Part shown: one piece after another, positions 1 to 6,898 of the stretch | Position numbering within the stretch: position 1 is the first letter of the stretch | Layout: every line of letters begins with the position of its first letter | DNA from: Bordetella parapertussis | Lineage (GTDB): Bacteria > Pseudomonadota > Gammaproteobacteria > Burkholderiales > Burkholderiaceae_B | Length of the DNA: 13,933 nt | Reading direction: 5' to 3' | NCBI GenBank assembly: GCA_945872285.1 | Contig: CAMBZR010000079.1 | Span: 1 to 13,933 of the forward strand | Notes under the pieces: generated by a model | What the model saw: only the letters and a program-made list of their open reading frames with translations | Databases searched by the model: none | Told to the model about the DNA's origin: nothing | Position numbers and translations under genes: made by a program

Positions 1-66
1 GACGTGCAGGCTAGTGACTGGGAACGCCATCTCGAGCGTGCATTCCCAGTCACTAGCCTGCACGTC
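1..66. repeat. Perfect 24-bp inverted repeat at the left edge, inside dnaE2
   Basis: Bases 1-24 are the exact reverse complement of 43-66, with an 18-base loop (25-42). The outermost pair is base 1 with base 66, so the repeat may continue beyond the window. The inner arm and most of the loop encode DnaE2-like protein (DVQASDWE, then CTLE). The outer arm encodes FPVTSLHV, which does not resemble the family. I infer a fold-back or contig-end chimera rather than a functional hairpin, but a real inverted duplication cannot be excluded. Confidence 0.9.
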
Positions 67-2418
67 GATAGGCAAAAGTTGTACCCCGTGACGACGCGCG
101 TCTTGAATCAACTGTGAAGCCGCATAAAACCCCATTGGCTGCGAGTTCAGCAGCGAAGCCAAAAAGGCTTCGGGTTCGTGGCACTTTAACCAAGCGCTGG
201 CATAGGCCAATAAAGCAAAGCTCGCGGCATGACTTTCAGGAAAGCCGTATTCGCCGAAACCCTCGATTTGTTTAAAAATTGTTTCAGCAAATTCAGGTGT
301 GTAACCGTTATTCAGTAAACCCTCGATTAATTTGTGTCGAAATTGATCGACGCCTCCCTTGCGCCGCCAGGCTGCCATTGAACGGCGTAATTCGTCAGCT
401 TGGCCTGCAGTAAAGCCTGCCGCGGCCATCGCAATCTTCATGACTTGTTCTTGAAAAATCGGCACGCCTAACGTGCGCTCAAGCACAGCTCGCACCGCCT
501 GGCTCGGAAACGTCACGGTCTCAAGGCCTTGCCGACGTCGCAAGTATGGGTGCACCATGCCACCTTGAATTGGTCCCGGCCGTACGATGGCAACTTCGAT
601 GACCAGATCGTAAAACTGACGGGGACGCAAACGCGGCAGCATTGACATTTGCGCACGCGACTCGATCTGAAAAACACCGACCGTATCCGCCGCACAAATC
701 ATGTCGTAGGTGGGGCCGTCGTCATCCGAAATATCTTGCAAGCTAAAGTGTGGCAACTTGCGCCGCCAGGCCACCCACTCTAGGCTGCGACGCAGCACCG
801 TTAACATGCCCAGCGCCAGAATGTCGACTTTTAATAAACCTACCGCGTCTAAATCGTCTTTGTCCCACTGCACGACGCTGCGCTCTGCCATGGCGGCGTT
901 TTCAATCGGTACTAAGCGTGACAACAAGCCGCGCGCCAGCACAAAGCCACCCGGGTGCTGCGACAGGTGACGTGGAAACCCCATCAACGCCTGGGCAAGT
1001 TCGGCCCATTGTTGCGTGACACTAGCCTCGGCGTCTAAGCCCGCTTCAAGCAAACGATTAATCAGATTTTGTTTGCCATCCCACCAGCGATGCGATTTAG
1101 CAACCCGGTCAATGATCTGTGCATCAATTCCCAGAGCGCGACCCGTATCGCGTAAGACACTGCGCGGTCGATACGAGGTGACCACGCCGGTTAATGCGGC
1201 GCGTTGCCGACCATATTTTTGATACAAGTATTGAATGACCTCTTCGCGGCGCTGGTGTTCAAAGTCAACATCAATATCCGGGGGTTCGTTGCGTTCGCGA
1301 CTAATAAAGCGCTCGAATAACGCATTACCGTTCGCGGGGTTAACGGCGGTGATTCCCAGGCAATAACATACTGCTGAATTCGCTGCGGACCCGCGACCTT
1401 GGCACAAAATCTGTCGGCGCACCGCAAATTGCACAAGATCATAGACCGTTAAAAAATAGGTTTCATAGCCAAGCTCTGCAATGAGTGCGAGTTCGTGTTT
1501 AAGCTGCGCGCGAACAGTGTCGGGCACCCCAGCGGGGTAGCGTTTGGCCGCGCCTTGCCAAGTTTGCTCGTGCAGATATTGCACGGCACTGTAGCCTGTT
1601 GGTACGACTTCTTCGGGGTATTCGTAGCGTAATTCATCCAGGCTAAAGTGGCATTGTTCGGCAATGCTGATGGTTTGCAATAAAAGTTCAGGGGAATACA
1701 AATTGCTTAAGCGCAAGCGTGTGCGCAGATGCTGTTCGGCGTTTGAGGCCAAGGCATAGCCGCATTGCGCAACGGTTTTGCGTAAACGAATTGCCGTCAA
1801 AATGTCATGTAAAGCTTTGCGCGAACGCTTGTGCATTTCGACCTGGCCAAGCGCCACGCAAGGGATACCATAGGTTTGCGCCAGTGTTTGTAGCGCGTGT
1901 AAATGTGTGGTTTCTTGTGCGCGATGCAAGCGACTGATGCCGACCCAGCAGCGTGTTGAAAAATTCTGCGAAAGCCAGTCTAACTGTTTGGCTAAAGCCG
2001 CTGGTGTAACGTCTGAGGCGGGTATTAAGATCGCCAGACAGCCGTCAGTCACGACATCTTGGGGCTGTAAAAAGTATTGACCTTTAACCGCCTGCATGCG
2101 TCCACGCGTGATCACTTCGCATAAATTACCGTAGCCTTCGCGGTGCTGCGCGAGTAAGACAATTTTGTAAGACGGTTGATTGCTTGGGTTCAGGCGAAGC
2201 TCAGAGCCTACTAATAAGGTCAGCCCTAATTTTTTGGCTTCAAGGTGAGCGCGCACAATACCTGCTAAAGAGCATTCGTCAGTGAGCGCCAGCGCGTGGT
2301 AGCCCAACGCGGCCGCCTGAGCAATCAGGCTTTCGGGCGACGACGCACCACGCAAAAACGTAAAGTTTGACAGGCAGTGAAGCTCGGCGTAGCCAGGTAA
2401 CGCGGTGCTGAAATGCAT
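1..2418 (-). CDS. dnaE2: Error-prone DNA polymerase DnaE2 (ImuC), C-terminus missing at window edge
   Basis: C-family translesion polymerase, the catalytic subunit of the ImuA-ImuB-DnaE2 SOS mutasome; it extends DNA past lesions at the cost of mutations. The minus frame is open from ATG 2418 to base 1 (806 codons; the family is usually a little over 1000 residues). The N-terminus is a PHP domain of DnaE2 type ([17 protein letters not shown] at about residues 9-25, then LTDECSLAG). The palm carries PDIDVDF with Asp381, Asp383 and Asp385, so catalytic acids are retained. Later family blocks are [30 protein letters not shown] and [10 protein letters not shown]. The start lies 5 bp after the imuB stop, with AGG about 7 bases upstream and no other in-frame start nearby. 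Family-like sequence continues to about residue 796 (SDWECTLE). The last eight codons (1-24) are the reverse complement of 43-66 and probably not true DnaE2 sequence. Confidence 0.95.
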   Translation of the reverse strand, partial: MHFSTALPGYAELHCLSNFTFLRGASSPESLIAQAAALGYHALALTDECSLAGIVRAHLEAKKLGLTLLVGSELRLNPSNQPSYKIVLLAQHREGYGNLCEVITRGRMQAVKGQYFLQPQDVVTDGCLAILIPASDVTPAALAKQLDWLSQNFSTRCWVGISRLHRAQETTHLHALQTLAQTYGIPCVALGQVEMHKRSRKALHDILTAIRLRKTVAQCGYALASNAEQHLRTRLRLSNLYSPELLLQTISIAEQCHFSLDELRYEYPEEVVPTGYSAVQYLHEQTWQGAAKRYPAGVPDTVRAQLKHELALIAELGYETYFLTVYDLVQFAVRRQILCQGRGSAANSAVCYCLGITAVNPANGNALFERFISRERNEPPDIDVDFEHQRREEVIQYLYQKYGRQRAALTGVVTSYRPRSVLRDTGRALGIDAQIIDRVAKSHRWWDGKQNLINRLLEAGLDAEASVTQQWAELAQALMGFPRHLSQHPGGFVLARGLLSRLVPIENAAMAERSVVQWDKDDLDAVGLLKVDILALGMLTVLRRSLEWVAWRRKLPHFSLQDISDDDGPTYDMICAADTVGVFQIESRAQMSMLPRLRPRQFYDLVIEVAIVRPGPIQGGMVHPYLRRRQGLETVTFPSQAVRAVLERTLGVPIFQEQVMKIAMAAAGFTAGQADELRRSMAAWRRKGGVDQFRHKLIEGLLNNGYTPEFAETIFKQIEGFGEYGFPESHAASFALLAYASAWLKCHEPEAFLASLLNSQPMGFYAASQLIQDARRHGVQLLPIDVQASDWECTLEMAFPVTSLHV

Positions 2419-2423
2419 GACGC

Positions 2424-3920
2424 CTAACCAAAAAAGCCATGTAAAAACCAACGTGCCTGTTCGGTGTCGCGTTCGCGGTAGATCCAGTAACGTATTGCCC
2501 GTTGATCTTGTGCAACAAAATAATCGCGTGCAATACGCAAGTGATCCCACCAGCCGCTTTCAATACGTTCGGGGCCTCGTAGTAAGTGCAAAGGGCCCTC
2601 GTACATGGGTCGATCGCCCCTCACTTTGAGCGGCAAAGGTTCGGTTAACAACCAAAAAGGCCTTTCTCTTAAAAAAGGATCGTTTGCGTAGGTTGCAGGC
2701 GTGCTCAGTGAGGGGCTTGCCTCTGGTGTGAGTGAGGCTTTCGAAGGTAGCCAGCGGTTCTCAATCTCAGGCCGGTGATCGGCGAGTTGTGCGGGTTGTA
2801 AGACGTGTTCGGCGCCAAGCCGTGCCGACAATAAATCAAGCAGACGCCGGTAATCAGCCGGTGCGTGCAAGGGATCTGGAAACAGTGTCGCGCTGCGCGC
2901 ACTTTGTTGTGCCAGAGTTTGGCTGCGTAAGGTCAGGGCGACGACCGGCCCCGCCAAGACTTGACGCGACAGACGCTCGCGCAATAAAGGCACTAGCTGC
3001 ACCATCAGCCAGACGGGTTCGCCAAAGGCGAGTTCAAGCACGGTGGGTGGGCAGGCGTGACGTCCGCGTTCGTGGTGCAGCTCAAGGGTGGCGCTACGCA
3101 AGGCGGCTTGCCTGGCTGCTAACCAAGTACACAGGCTCAGTGCTAAACGCTCTGAGAGCCCGGCAAGCGTTGCCGTGTGTTCCAGGCGTTCGAGTAAGTC
3201 AAGTTGTTGAACAAATTGTTCGGGCGCAACATAAGGCGTCTGACGCCAGGGCCCCTGTGTATACGCTTGTTCGAGCTCGGCGAATAAAGCAGGGCCAACG
3301 CGTCGTTGTAGCCCCTTACGTGGCAGGGCTCGTAAGCCCCTGAGCGTTTCACAACCAATCGCGTTGAGCCAAACCAAATGCGGTTTAGCGCTTGGTAGCG
3401 CCGCGCAAGGTACACGATTGAGCAAACGTTTTAACGTTGCCTGACCACAGGCATAACGCGCAGGCGATACTGCAGCTTGCGCTAACAGCCAGGCACCCCT
3501 TGCCGTTGGGGCAACGCTGCTTCGCACTTGCAGCTTCAAGAGCTTAAGTTTTTTGCGCAACCCTTGAACAATCGGACGCACGCCGCCAAATAACCGTAAG
3601 CTGTAAGTGGCTTCGAGCAACACAATATCGCCGGTTTGTTGGTAGACAGACGGCGAGTAGGCAAGGGCGGCTTGCGCAGCTTGAGCATAAGCACTGTGTT
3701 CTGCGGCCGGATCTCTTGGATAAAGCAAACACTCAGGCGCCAGGCTGCGCGCCGTTGCGCAACGCATGCCCAGCGTCAGCCCGCGCTGCAGCGCGCCAGG
3801 TGTCGCAGCGATCAGAACATCGTGCTCGAACACTGCGGCGGCGGCGGGCTCAGTCAGCCAGTTGAGTCGCCACGTGTCCAGGCTGAGGTTGTGCAAGTGC
3901 AGGCCGATCCACAGGGTCAT
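2424..3920 (-). CDS. imuB: ImuB, catalytically degenerate Y-family-like mutasome scaffold
   Basis: Member of the DinB/UmuC-related ImuB family (498 residues, usual length). In studied systems ImuB does not polymerise; it binds DnaE2, ImuA and the beta clamp. The N-terminal motif that carries the metal-binding Asp in active Y-family enzymes reads [14 protein letters not shown] (residues 4-17), with no acid at the expected place. The usual SIDE-type motif is replaced by [13 protein letters not shown] (101-113), typical of ImuB. The C-terminal block is strongly diagnostic: WLLTEPLPL (423-431), [12 protein letters not shown] (449-460), RDYFVA (465-470), WIYRER (479-484) and WFLHGFFG at the end. 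The usual clamp-binding area would be near [12 protein letters not shown] (337-348), but I cannot assign a canonical motif there. The start overlaps the imuA 3' end by 71 bp and has no good Shine-Dalgarno sequence, which suggests translational coupling. dnaE2 follows after 5 bp. Confidence 0.95.
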   Translation of the reverse strand: MTLWIGLHLHNLSLDTWRLNWLTEPAAAAVFEHDVLIAATPGALQRGLTLGMRCATARSLAPECLLYPRDPAAEHSAYAQAAQAALAYSPSVYQQTGDIVLLEATYSLRLFGGVRPIVQGLRKKLKLLKLQVRSSVAPTARGAWLLAQAAVSPARYACGQATLKRLLNRVPCAALPSAKPHLVWLNAIGCETLRGLRALPRKGLQRRVGPALFAELEQAYTQGPWRQTPYVAPEQFVQQLDLLERLEHTATLAGLSERLALSLCTWLAARQAALRSATLELHHERGRHACPPTVLELAFGEPVWLMVQLVPLLRERLSRQVLAGPVVALTLRSQTLAQQSARSATLFPDPLHAPADYRRLLDLLSARLGAEHVLQPAQLADHRPEIENRWLPSKASLTPEASPSLSTPATYANDPFLRERPFWLLTEPLPLKVRGDRPMYEGPLHLLRGPERIESGWWDHLRIARDYFVAQDQRAIRYWIYRERDTEQARWFLHGFFG

Positions 3921-4587
3921 GAGAAGATATTGAAAAAGAGTCTGAAGCTTGGGCGCCTAACCTGACGGGATGCCCGCAGGCTGGGCCACGACGTTTGATA
4001 ATGGATAAAGTAAGAGCGCCCGATTGCTCAGGAGACAACAACAGCCGCAGTACTGCAGGCGACGCTTGGCTTTGTACAGCGTGCGGACGAAACATAAAAA
4101 ATAGCGTTTGACTGCTTTGCGCAGCTAGATGTAAGCGCTTCAGTACCGAGGTTTGAATGGGATGCGCCCAAAACAACAAGGCCGCACAACTGCCATTTTT
4201 TAGAATTTGCTCAGCCGCCCAGTAGGCATCGCGCGCACGTTGTGGTGCCAAATAAAGTAAACGTTGAGTGCCTAGTCGCCAGCCCGACCAGCAAGCGCTA
4301 TTCGGTTGATAAGGGGGCTGCAACAAGACAACCGGTTGTTTGTTTAAGTCAGCCTGTAAAGCGGTGCGCAACAGTTGGATTTCGCCTACGCCGGGCTGAG
4401 CAATCAGCAGTTCAATCAAACTGCCGGTTGGCCAGCCTTGCCCAGGCAGTTCGGCATCGAGTGCTGCAAAGCCCGTTGCGATCGTCGGCCCCGTACGCGG
4501 GCCAAATTGCGACCCCCGCCAAAGCGCAGGGTGCAAGTTAAGTAACGAGGTTGCGGGACCTGTTAAAGAAGAAAGAGGGCTCGACAT
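3850..4587 (-). CDS. imuA: ImuA, RecA-like accessory protein of the SOS mutasome
   Basis: First gene of the LexA-controlled imuA-imuB-dnaE2 operon. ImuA proteins are distant RecA/SulA-like proteins that assist ImuB-DnaE2 translesion synthesis. Recognised from LHPALWRGSQ (18-27), TGFAALDAELPGQGWPTGSL (38-57) and QPGVGEIQLL (64-73). The last occupies the Walker A position but has no GK[ST], as is usual for proteobacterial ImuA. KRRGPACGHPVRL near the C-terminus also fits the family. Length is 245 residues; the last ~25 lie over the imuB start and look like an added tail. The start is well bounded: an in-frame TGA at 4597-4599 sits just upstream of ATG 4587. The leader is pyrimidine-rich and shows no Shine-Dalgarno sequence. 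The LexA box is 43 bases upstream of the ATG. Confidence 0.93.
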   Translation of the reverse strand: MSSPLSSLTGPATSLLNLHPALWRGSQFGPRTGPTIATGFAALDAELPGQGWPTGSLIELLIAQPGVGEIQLLRTALQADLNKQPVVLLQPPYQPNSACWSGWRLGTQRLLYLAPQRARDAYWAAEQILKNGSCAALLFWAHPIQTSVLKRLHLAAQSSQTLFFMFRPHAVQSQASPAVLRLLLSPEQSGALTLSIIKRRGPACGHPVRLGAQASDSFSISSHDPVDRPALAQPQPGHVATQLAD

Positions 4588-4617
4588 TGAAGGAGATCAG
4601 TCAAAAGAAGATAAAAA

Positions 4618-4661
4618 GGAGCACAAATATACTGTACAAATATACAGTATATTTGTGCTCC
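4618..4661. repeat. Extended perfect palindrome (19-bp arms, 6-bp centre) around the LexA box
   Basis: The left arm 4618-4636 (GGAGCACAAATATACTGTA) is the exact reverse complement of the right arm 4643-4661, around CAAATA at 4637-4642. This is far longer than a LexA site needs. On the minus strand the palindrome runs directly into TTTTTATCTT (4617 downwards), so a transcript towards imuA starting upstream of it would carry a hairpin plus U tract. Possible roles are an extended operator, an attenuator or a terminator; none is proven. Confidence 0.9.
4630..4649 (-). promoter_or_regulatory. LexA (SOS) box controlling imuA-imuB-dnaE2
   Basis: The sequence TACTGTACAAATATACAGTA matches the CTGT-N8-ACAG LexA operator of beta- and gammaproteobacteria; the core is 4632-4647. 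It lies 43 bases upstream of the imuA ATG, the classic place for repression of an SOS mutasome operon. The sequence match is direct; LexA binding is inferred. AT-rich hexamers such as TATACT occur in the palindrome, but I could not pair them convincingly with a -35 box, so no promoter is assigned. Confidence 0.92.
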
Positions 4662-4885
4662 TGCGTGTGCCTCATCAAAAATAATGAGGCCTACGGATTA
4701 ACCCTTGCCTATCCTGACTGACACACGTGCAATGCGCACAACAAACAAAAAATCAGCTAAGTTTATGTCAAGCCCTTAGGCGTGCAGCTGCGGGAATATG
4801 GTCAGGTGATGCCTGATACCGACAAAGTTCTGTTGGATTCAGCCGCCGTTTGAGGCCTCTTGAAGGGATACTCAGGGAACACACA
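4662..4885. other. Divergent intergenic region between imuA and the tctC-like gene
   Basis: Apart from the small inverted repeat at 4669-4690 I see no gene here. The promoter for the plus-strand gene should lie in this stretch. The best pair I can find is TTGCCT (4705-4710) and TGCAAT (4728-4733) with a 17-base spacer, each matching consensus at about four of six positions, so the call is weak. No riboswitch, tRNA or convincing small ORF is visible. Confidence 0.4.
4669..4690. repeat. Short inverted repeat next to the SOS operator
   Basis: GCCTCAT (4669-4675) and ATGAGGC (4684-4690) form a 7-bp stem with an 8-base loop, eight bases beyond the large palindrome. No T tract follows on either strand. 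It could be a minor operator or chance. Only the symmetry is certain. Confidence 0.45.
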
Positions 4886-5869
4886 ATGCAAAGCAAAGTC
4901 ATGTCGTTTTTAGGTGGTTTTCTTTTTATGGGTTGCGCGGCTGTGGCACTTGCGCAAAGTCCGTCCCCATACCCTAACAAACCCATCACAATGCTTGTCC
5001 CGTTTCCACCCGGAGGAGTGACTGACCTGGTGGCGCGCGAACTGAGCAAACGGTTGAGTGAGGGACTGGGTCAAGCCGTAGTCGTCGAAAACCGCATCGG
5101 TGCAGGTGGCAACATCGGCACCGCCGCGCTGGCTAAAGCGCAGGGCGATGGTTATACCCTCGGGGTGATGACCGTCAGCGCGATGTCAATCGCCCCTCAC
5201 ATACAGAAGTCTTTAAGCTTTGTGCCGGCGCGCGACTTCACGCCGATCACGAATATTGTGAATACGCCCGGCGCAGTTTTAGCAGGCATCACGACGCCTT
5301 ATCACTCCTTACAAGACTTGGTGAAGGCCGCCAAAGCCGATCCCGGGAAGATCCCCTACGCAAGCGTGGGGCTTGGGTCTTTACCGCACTTGATTGCCGA
5401 AAAGCTTGCGCTTGATGCTGGCATTAGCTTGTCGCACATCCCTTATAAGGGTGCAGCACCCGCCATGCAAGACTTATTAGCAGGCGTTGTGGCGTTGTCT
5501 TTTGAAAGTGCGCTTACCAATACGGTGGCAAACTATCAAAGCGGCCGGTTAAGAGTGCTCGCCACAACGGGCTCAGTGCGAGTCCCCATCTTAAGCGGCA
5601 TACCGACAGTGGCAGAGTCTGGTTACCCTGGCTTCGTTGCGCAAGGCTGGTTTGGTTTTTTTGGGCCAGCGGGTTTGCCGCCAGCCATTACCAAACGTTT
5701 GAATGAGATTGCCACAGCAATGCTCAAAGACAAACTCGTCGTAGAAAGATTCGAAAAACTAGGCATCCAAGCCGATCCACTGACGCCTGAGCAATTCGTT
5801 ACGTTTTTACAAGAACAAGATCGGATCTGGGCCGCGACCGCGAAAGGGTTGAATTTACAACTTGAATAA
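4886..5869 (+). CDS. Tripartite tricarboxylate transporter substrate-binding protein (Bug/TctC family)
   Basis: Periplasmic solute-binding protein of the TctC/Bug family, which is greatly expanded in Burkholderiales and binds organic acids and related ligands for TctAB permeases. ATG 4886 gives 327 residues. It is preferred over an in-frame TTG at 4850 because AGGGA (4874-4878) sits 7 bases upstream and a clean signal peptide follows. That peptide is residues 1-23, with a hydrophobic stretch ending in ALA before QS. The mature protein opens with the family signature YPNKPITMLVPFPPGG (29-44) and later shows VVVENRIGAGGNIGT, IPYASVG, IPYKGAAPAMQDLLAG and GWFGFFGPAGLP. Length is typical. No tctA or tctB is adjacent, so this is an orphan receptor; the ligand cannot be read from sequence. 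It is transcribed away from imuA, and nothing ties it functionally to the SOS operon. Confidence 0.93.
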   Translation: MQSKVMSFLGGFLFMGCAAVALAQSPSPYPNKPITMLVPFPPGGVTDLVARELSKRLSEGLGQAVVVENRIGAGGNIGTAALAKAQGDGYTLGVMTVSAMSIAPHIQKSLSFVPARDFTPITNIVNTPGAVLAGITTPYHSLQDLVKAAKADPGKIPYASVGLGSLPHLIAEKLALDAGISLSHIPYKGAAPAMQDLLAGVVALSFESALTNTVANYQSGRLRVLATTGSVRVPILSGIPTVAESGYPGFVAQGWFGFFGPAGLPPAITKRLNEIATAMLKDKLVVERFEKLGIQADPLTPEQFVTFLQEQDRIWAATAKGLNLQLE

Positions 5870-5885
5870 TGGCGATGCTAAACAA

Positions 5886-5920
5886 ACCGGTGGCACGCAA
5901 AACAAGCTTGAGCCACCGGT
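5886..5920 (-). terminator. Candidate terminator hairpin downstream of the NRDE gene
   Basis: ACCGGTGGC (5886-5894) pairs perfectly with GCCACCGGT (5912-5920) across a 17-base loop. Read on the minus strand, the stem is followed by TTGTTTAG, a modest T-rich tail, about 50 bases past the NRDE stop codon. This fits an intrinsic terminator for that gene, although the loop is long and the T tract interrupted. Confidence 0.45.
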
Positions 5921-5935
5921 GGGTACGGCTCAAGC
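5906..5935. repeat. Second, overlapping hairpin between convergent genes
   Basis: GCTTGAGCC (5906-5914) pairs perfectly with GGCTCAAGC (5927-5935) with a 12-base loop. It shares bases 5912-5914 with the hairpin at 5886-5920 and lies within its loop and right arm, so the two cannot form fully at once. It sits 36 bases past the tctC-like stop codon and could help end that transcript, but only AT-rich sequence, not a T run, follows on the plus strand. Confidence 0.45.
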
Positions 5936-5973
5936 GGCAGATTCAATATTAAAAATTGGCTCCGTCATCGCGT

Positions 5974-6765
5974 TCAGACCGGCGAAATGCTCGCTCTTAA
6001 AAAATCTACCCGCCAGTTGCTGTTGCCCGACTCTGAACCAAACGCGTCATAGCGTTTTTCGTAAAACAAAGCGTAGCCTTCGCGGTGCATCAAAATGATG
6101 GTCGTGCAACGCGTGCCGTAGCGTTCGTTTTGAATAAAGGGGCTAGCCAGCAGTTTTTCGCGATCGAGTCCGATGCCGGTGTCGGGCAATTCGTGCTCGG
6201 CGGCGCGGGTGGTATCTCGAAAAATCTCAAATAGTCGGGCAGGGTCGGGGTGTTGAGTTTGAGCCAGATGTTCTGACACACTGTGTTGCGTGCGAAGCAG
6301 CTTAGGCCAGGGCGTATTGAGCGTTGCATTTGACACCCCTGTCACGCCCTCAGGAAGTTTGCTTGGCGACGAGGCTAAACGGTTTGAGTCGTACCAAAGA
6401 CCACTCTGATCGCCCGTTAAAAGATTAAAGCCATTGTACGAGGCGTCTGAACGCTGTAGCGTTTGCAGATATTGTTGCGCCGACTGCTCTTGACGCAAAT
6501 AGTGTTCGACAAGACGTCCGCGCGAGGGCGCGAAGTCATCGCGTTGTCCGGTTTCGCGATAATTCGTTAGCAGCGCGATACGCCCTGAAGTGGTCAAACC
6601 CAGCCAGGTACCGCCCGCCTGCAAATCACGACCGGCCAGCAGGTAAGGTGCCTCAGCCCAGGGCCGGGCAGCCTCGGTGGGTCGCGCGTGCAACTCATCG
6701 CGATTAGCCACAAGGATCAGTGGCCAGTCAGGTAAAACATTTTGAGCAAAAATAGCTAAACACAT
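5974..6765 (-). CDS. NRDE (TANGO2) family protein
   Basis: Belongs to the NRDE/TANGO2 family, conserved from bacteria to mitochondria. Members have been linked to haem or lipid handling, but the biochemical role in bacteria is unsettled. From ATG 6765 the protein has 263 residues and begins MCLAIFAQ. The Cys at position 2 is the family hallmark, which is why this start is preferred over an in-frame ATG at 6807 that adds 14 unlike residues and lacks a Shine-Dalgarno sequence. GGAG lies 12 bases before ATG 6765. The signature Asn-Arg-Asp-Glu is at residues 21-24, followed by GGTWLGLTTSGRIALLTNYR and, near the C-terminus, ERYGTRCTTIILM, all family-like. No signal peptide or membrane segment is seen. 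It is convergent with the tctC-like gene and divergent from folC; it appears to be a single-gene unit. Confidence 0.9.
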   Translation of the reverse strand: MCLAIFAQNVLPDWPLILVANRDELHARPTEAARPWAEAPYLLAGRDLQAGGTWLGLTTSGRIALLTNYRETGQRDDFAPSRGRLVEHYLRQEQSAQQYLQTLQRSDASYNGFNLLTGDQSGLWYDSNRLASSPSKLPEGVTGVSNATLNTPWPKLLRTQHSVSEHLAQTQHPDPARLFEIFRDTTRAAEHELPDTGIGLDREKLLASPFIQNERYGTRCTTIILMHREGYALFYEKRYDAFGSESGNSNWRVDFLRASISPV

Positions 6766-6813
6766 TGCAAAGTGATGCTCCGGTTCAACGCTTGGGTCTG
6801 CGTTCACTCATGT

Positions 6814-6840
6814 TTGACGATTTTAGTAGAAATGCGTCAA
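6814..6840. repeat. Imperfect palindrome between the NRDE gene and folC
   Basis: TTGACG (6814-6819) and CGTCAA (6835-6840) are inverted copies, with TTT/AAA also matching inside the 27-base element. It is centrally placed in the 133-bp divergent gap, where promoters for both genes should lie. TAAAAT hexamers occur at 6820-6825 (minus) and 6858-6863 (plus), but neither pairs with a good -35 box. It may be an operator or chance. Confidence 0.3.
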
Positions 6841-6898
6841 GCGCTTCGATGCCTTGTTAAAATGCGTACTTGCCCGAAGATACCAAGCAGCCCTTACC

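Noticed and set aside
2732..3343. Plus-strand open frame of 203 codons opposite imuB
   Set aside because: It is fully antisense to a well-conserved ImuB coding region, is rich in Arg/Val/Ala from mirror codons, and resembles no family.
4669..4690. Short hairpin considered as a terminator
   Set aside because: Neither strand has a T tract after the 7-bp stem; kept only as a low-confidence repeat.
4850..4885. TTG 4850 as the start of the tctC-like gene
   Set aside because: It adds 12 polar residues before the signal peptide and lacks a ribosome site, while ATG 4886 has AGGGA at good spacing.
5862..6098. Short plus-strand frame after the tctC-like gene
   Set aside because: It spans the hairpin region and then runs antisense to the NRDE gene; no ribosome site or recognisable protein.
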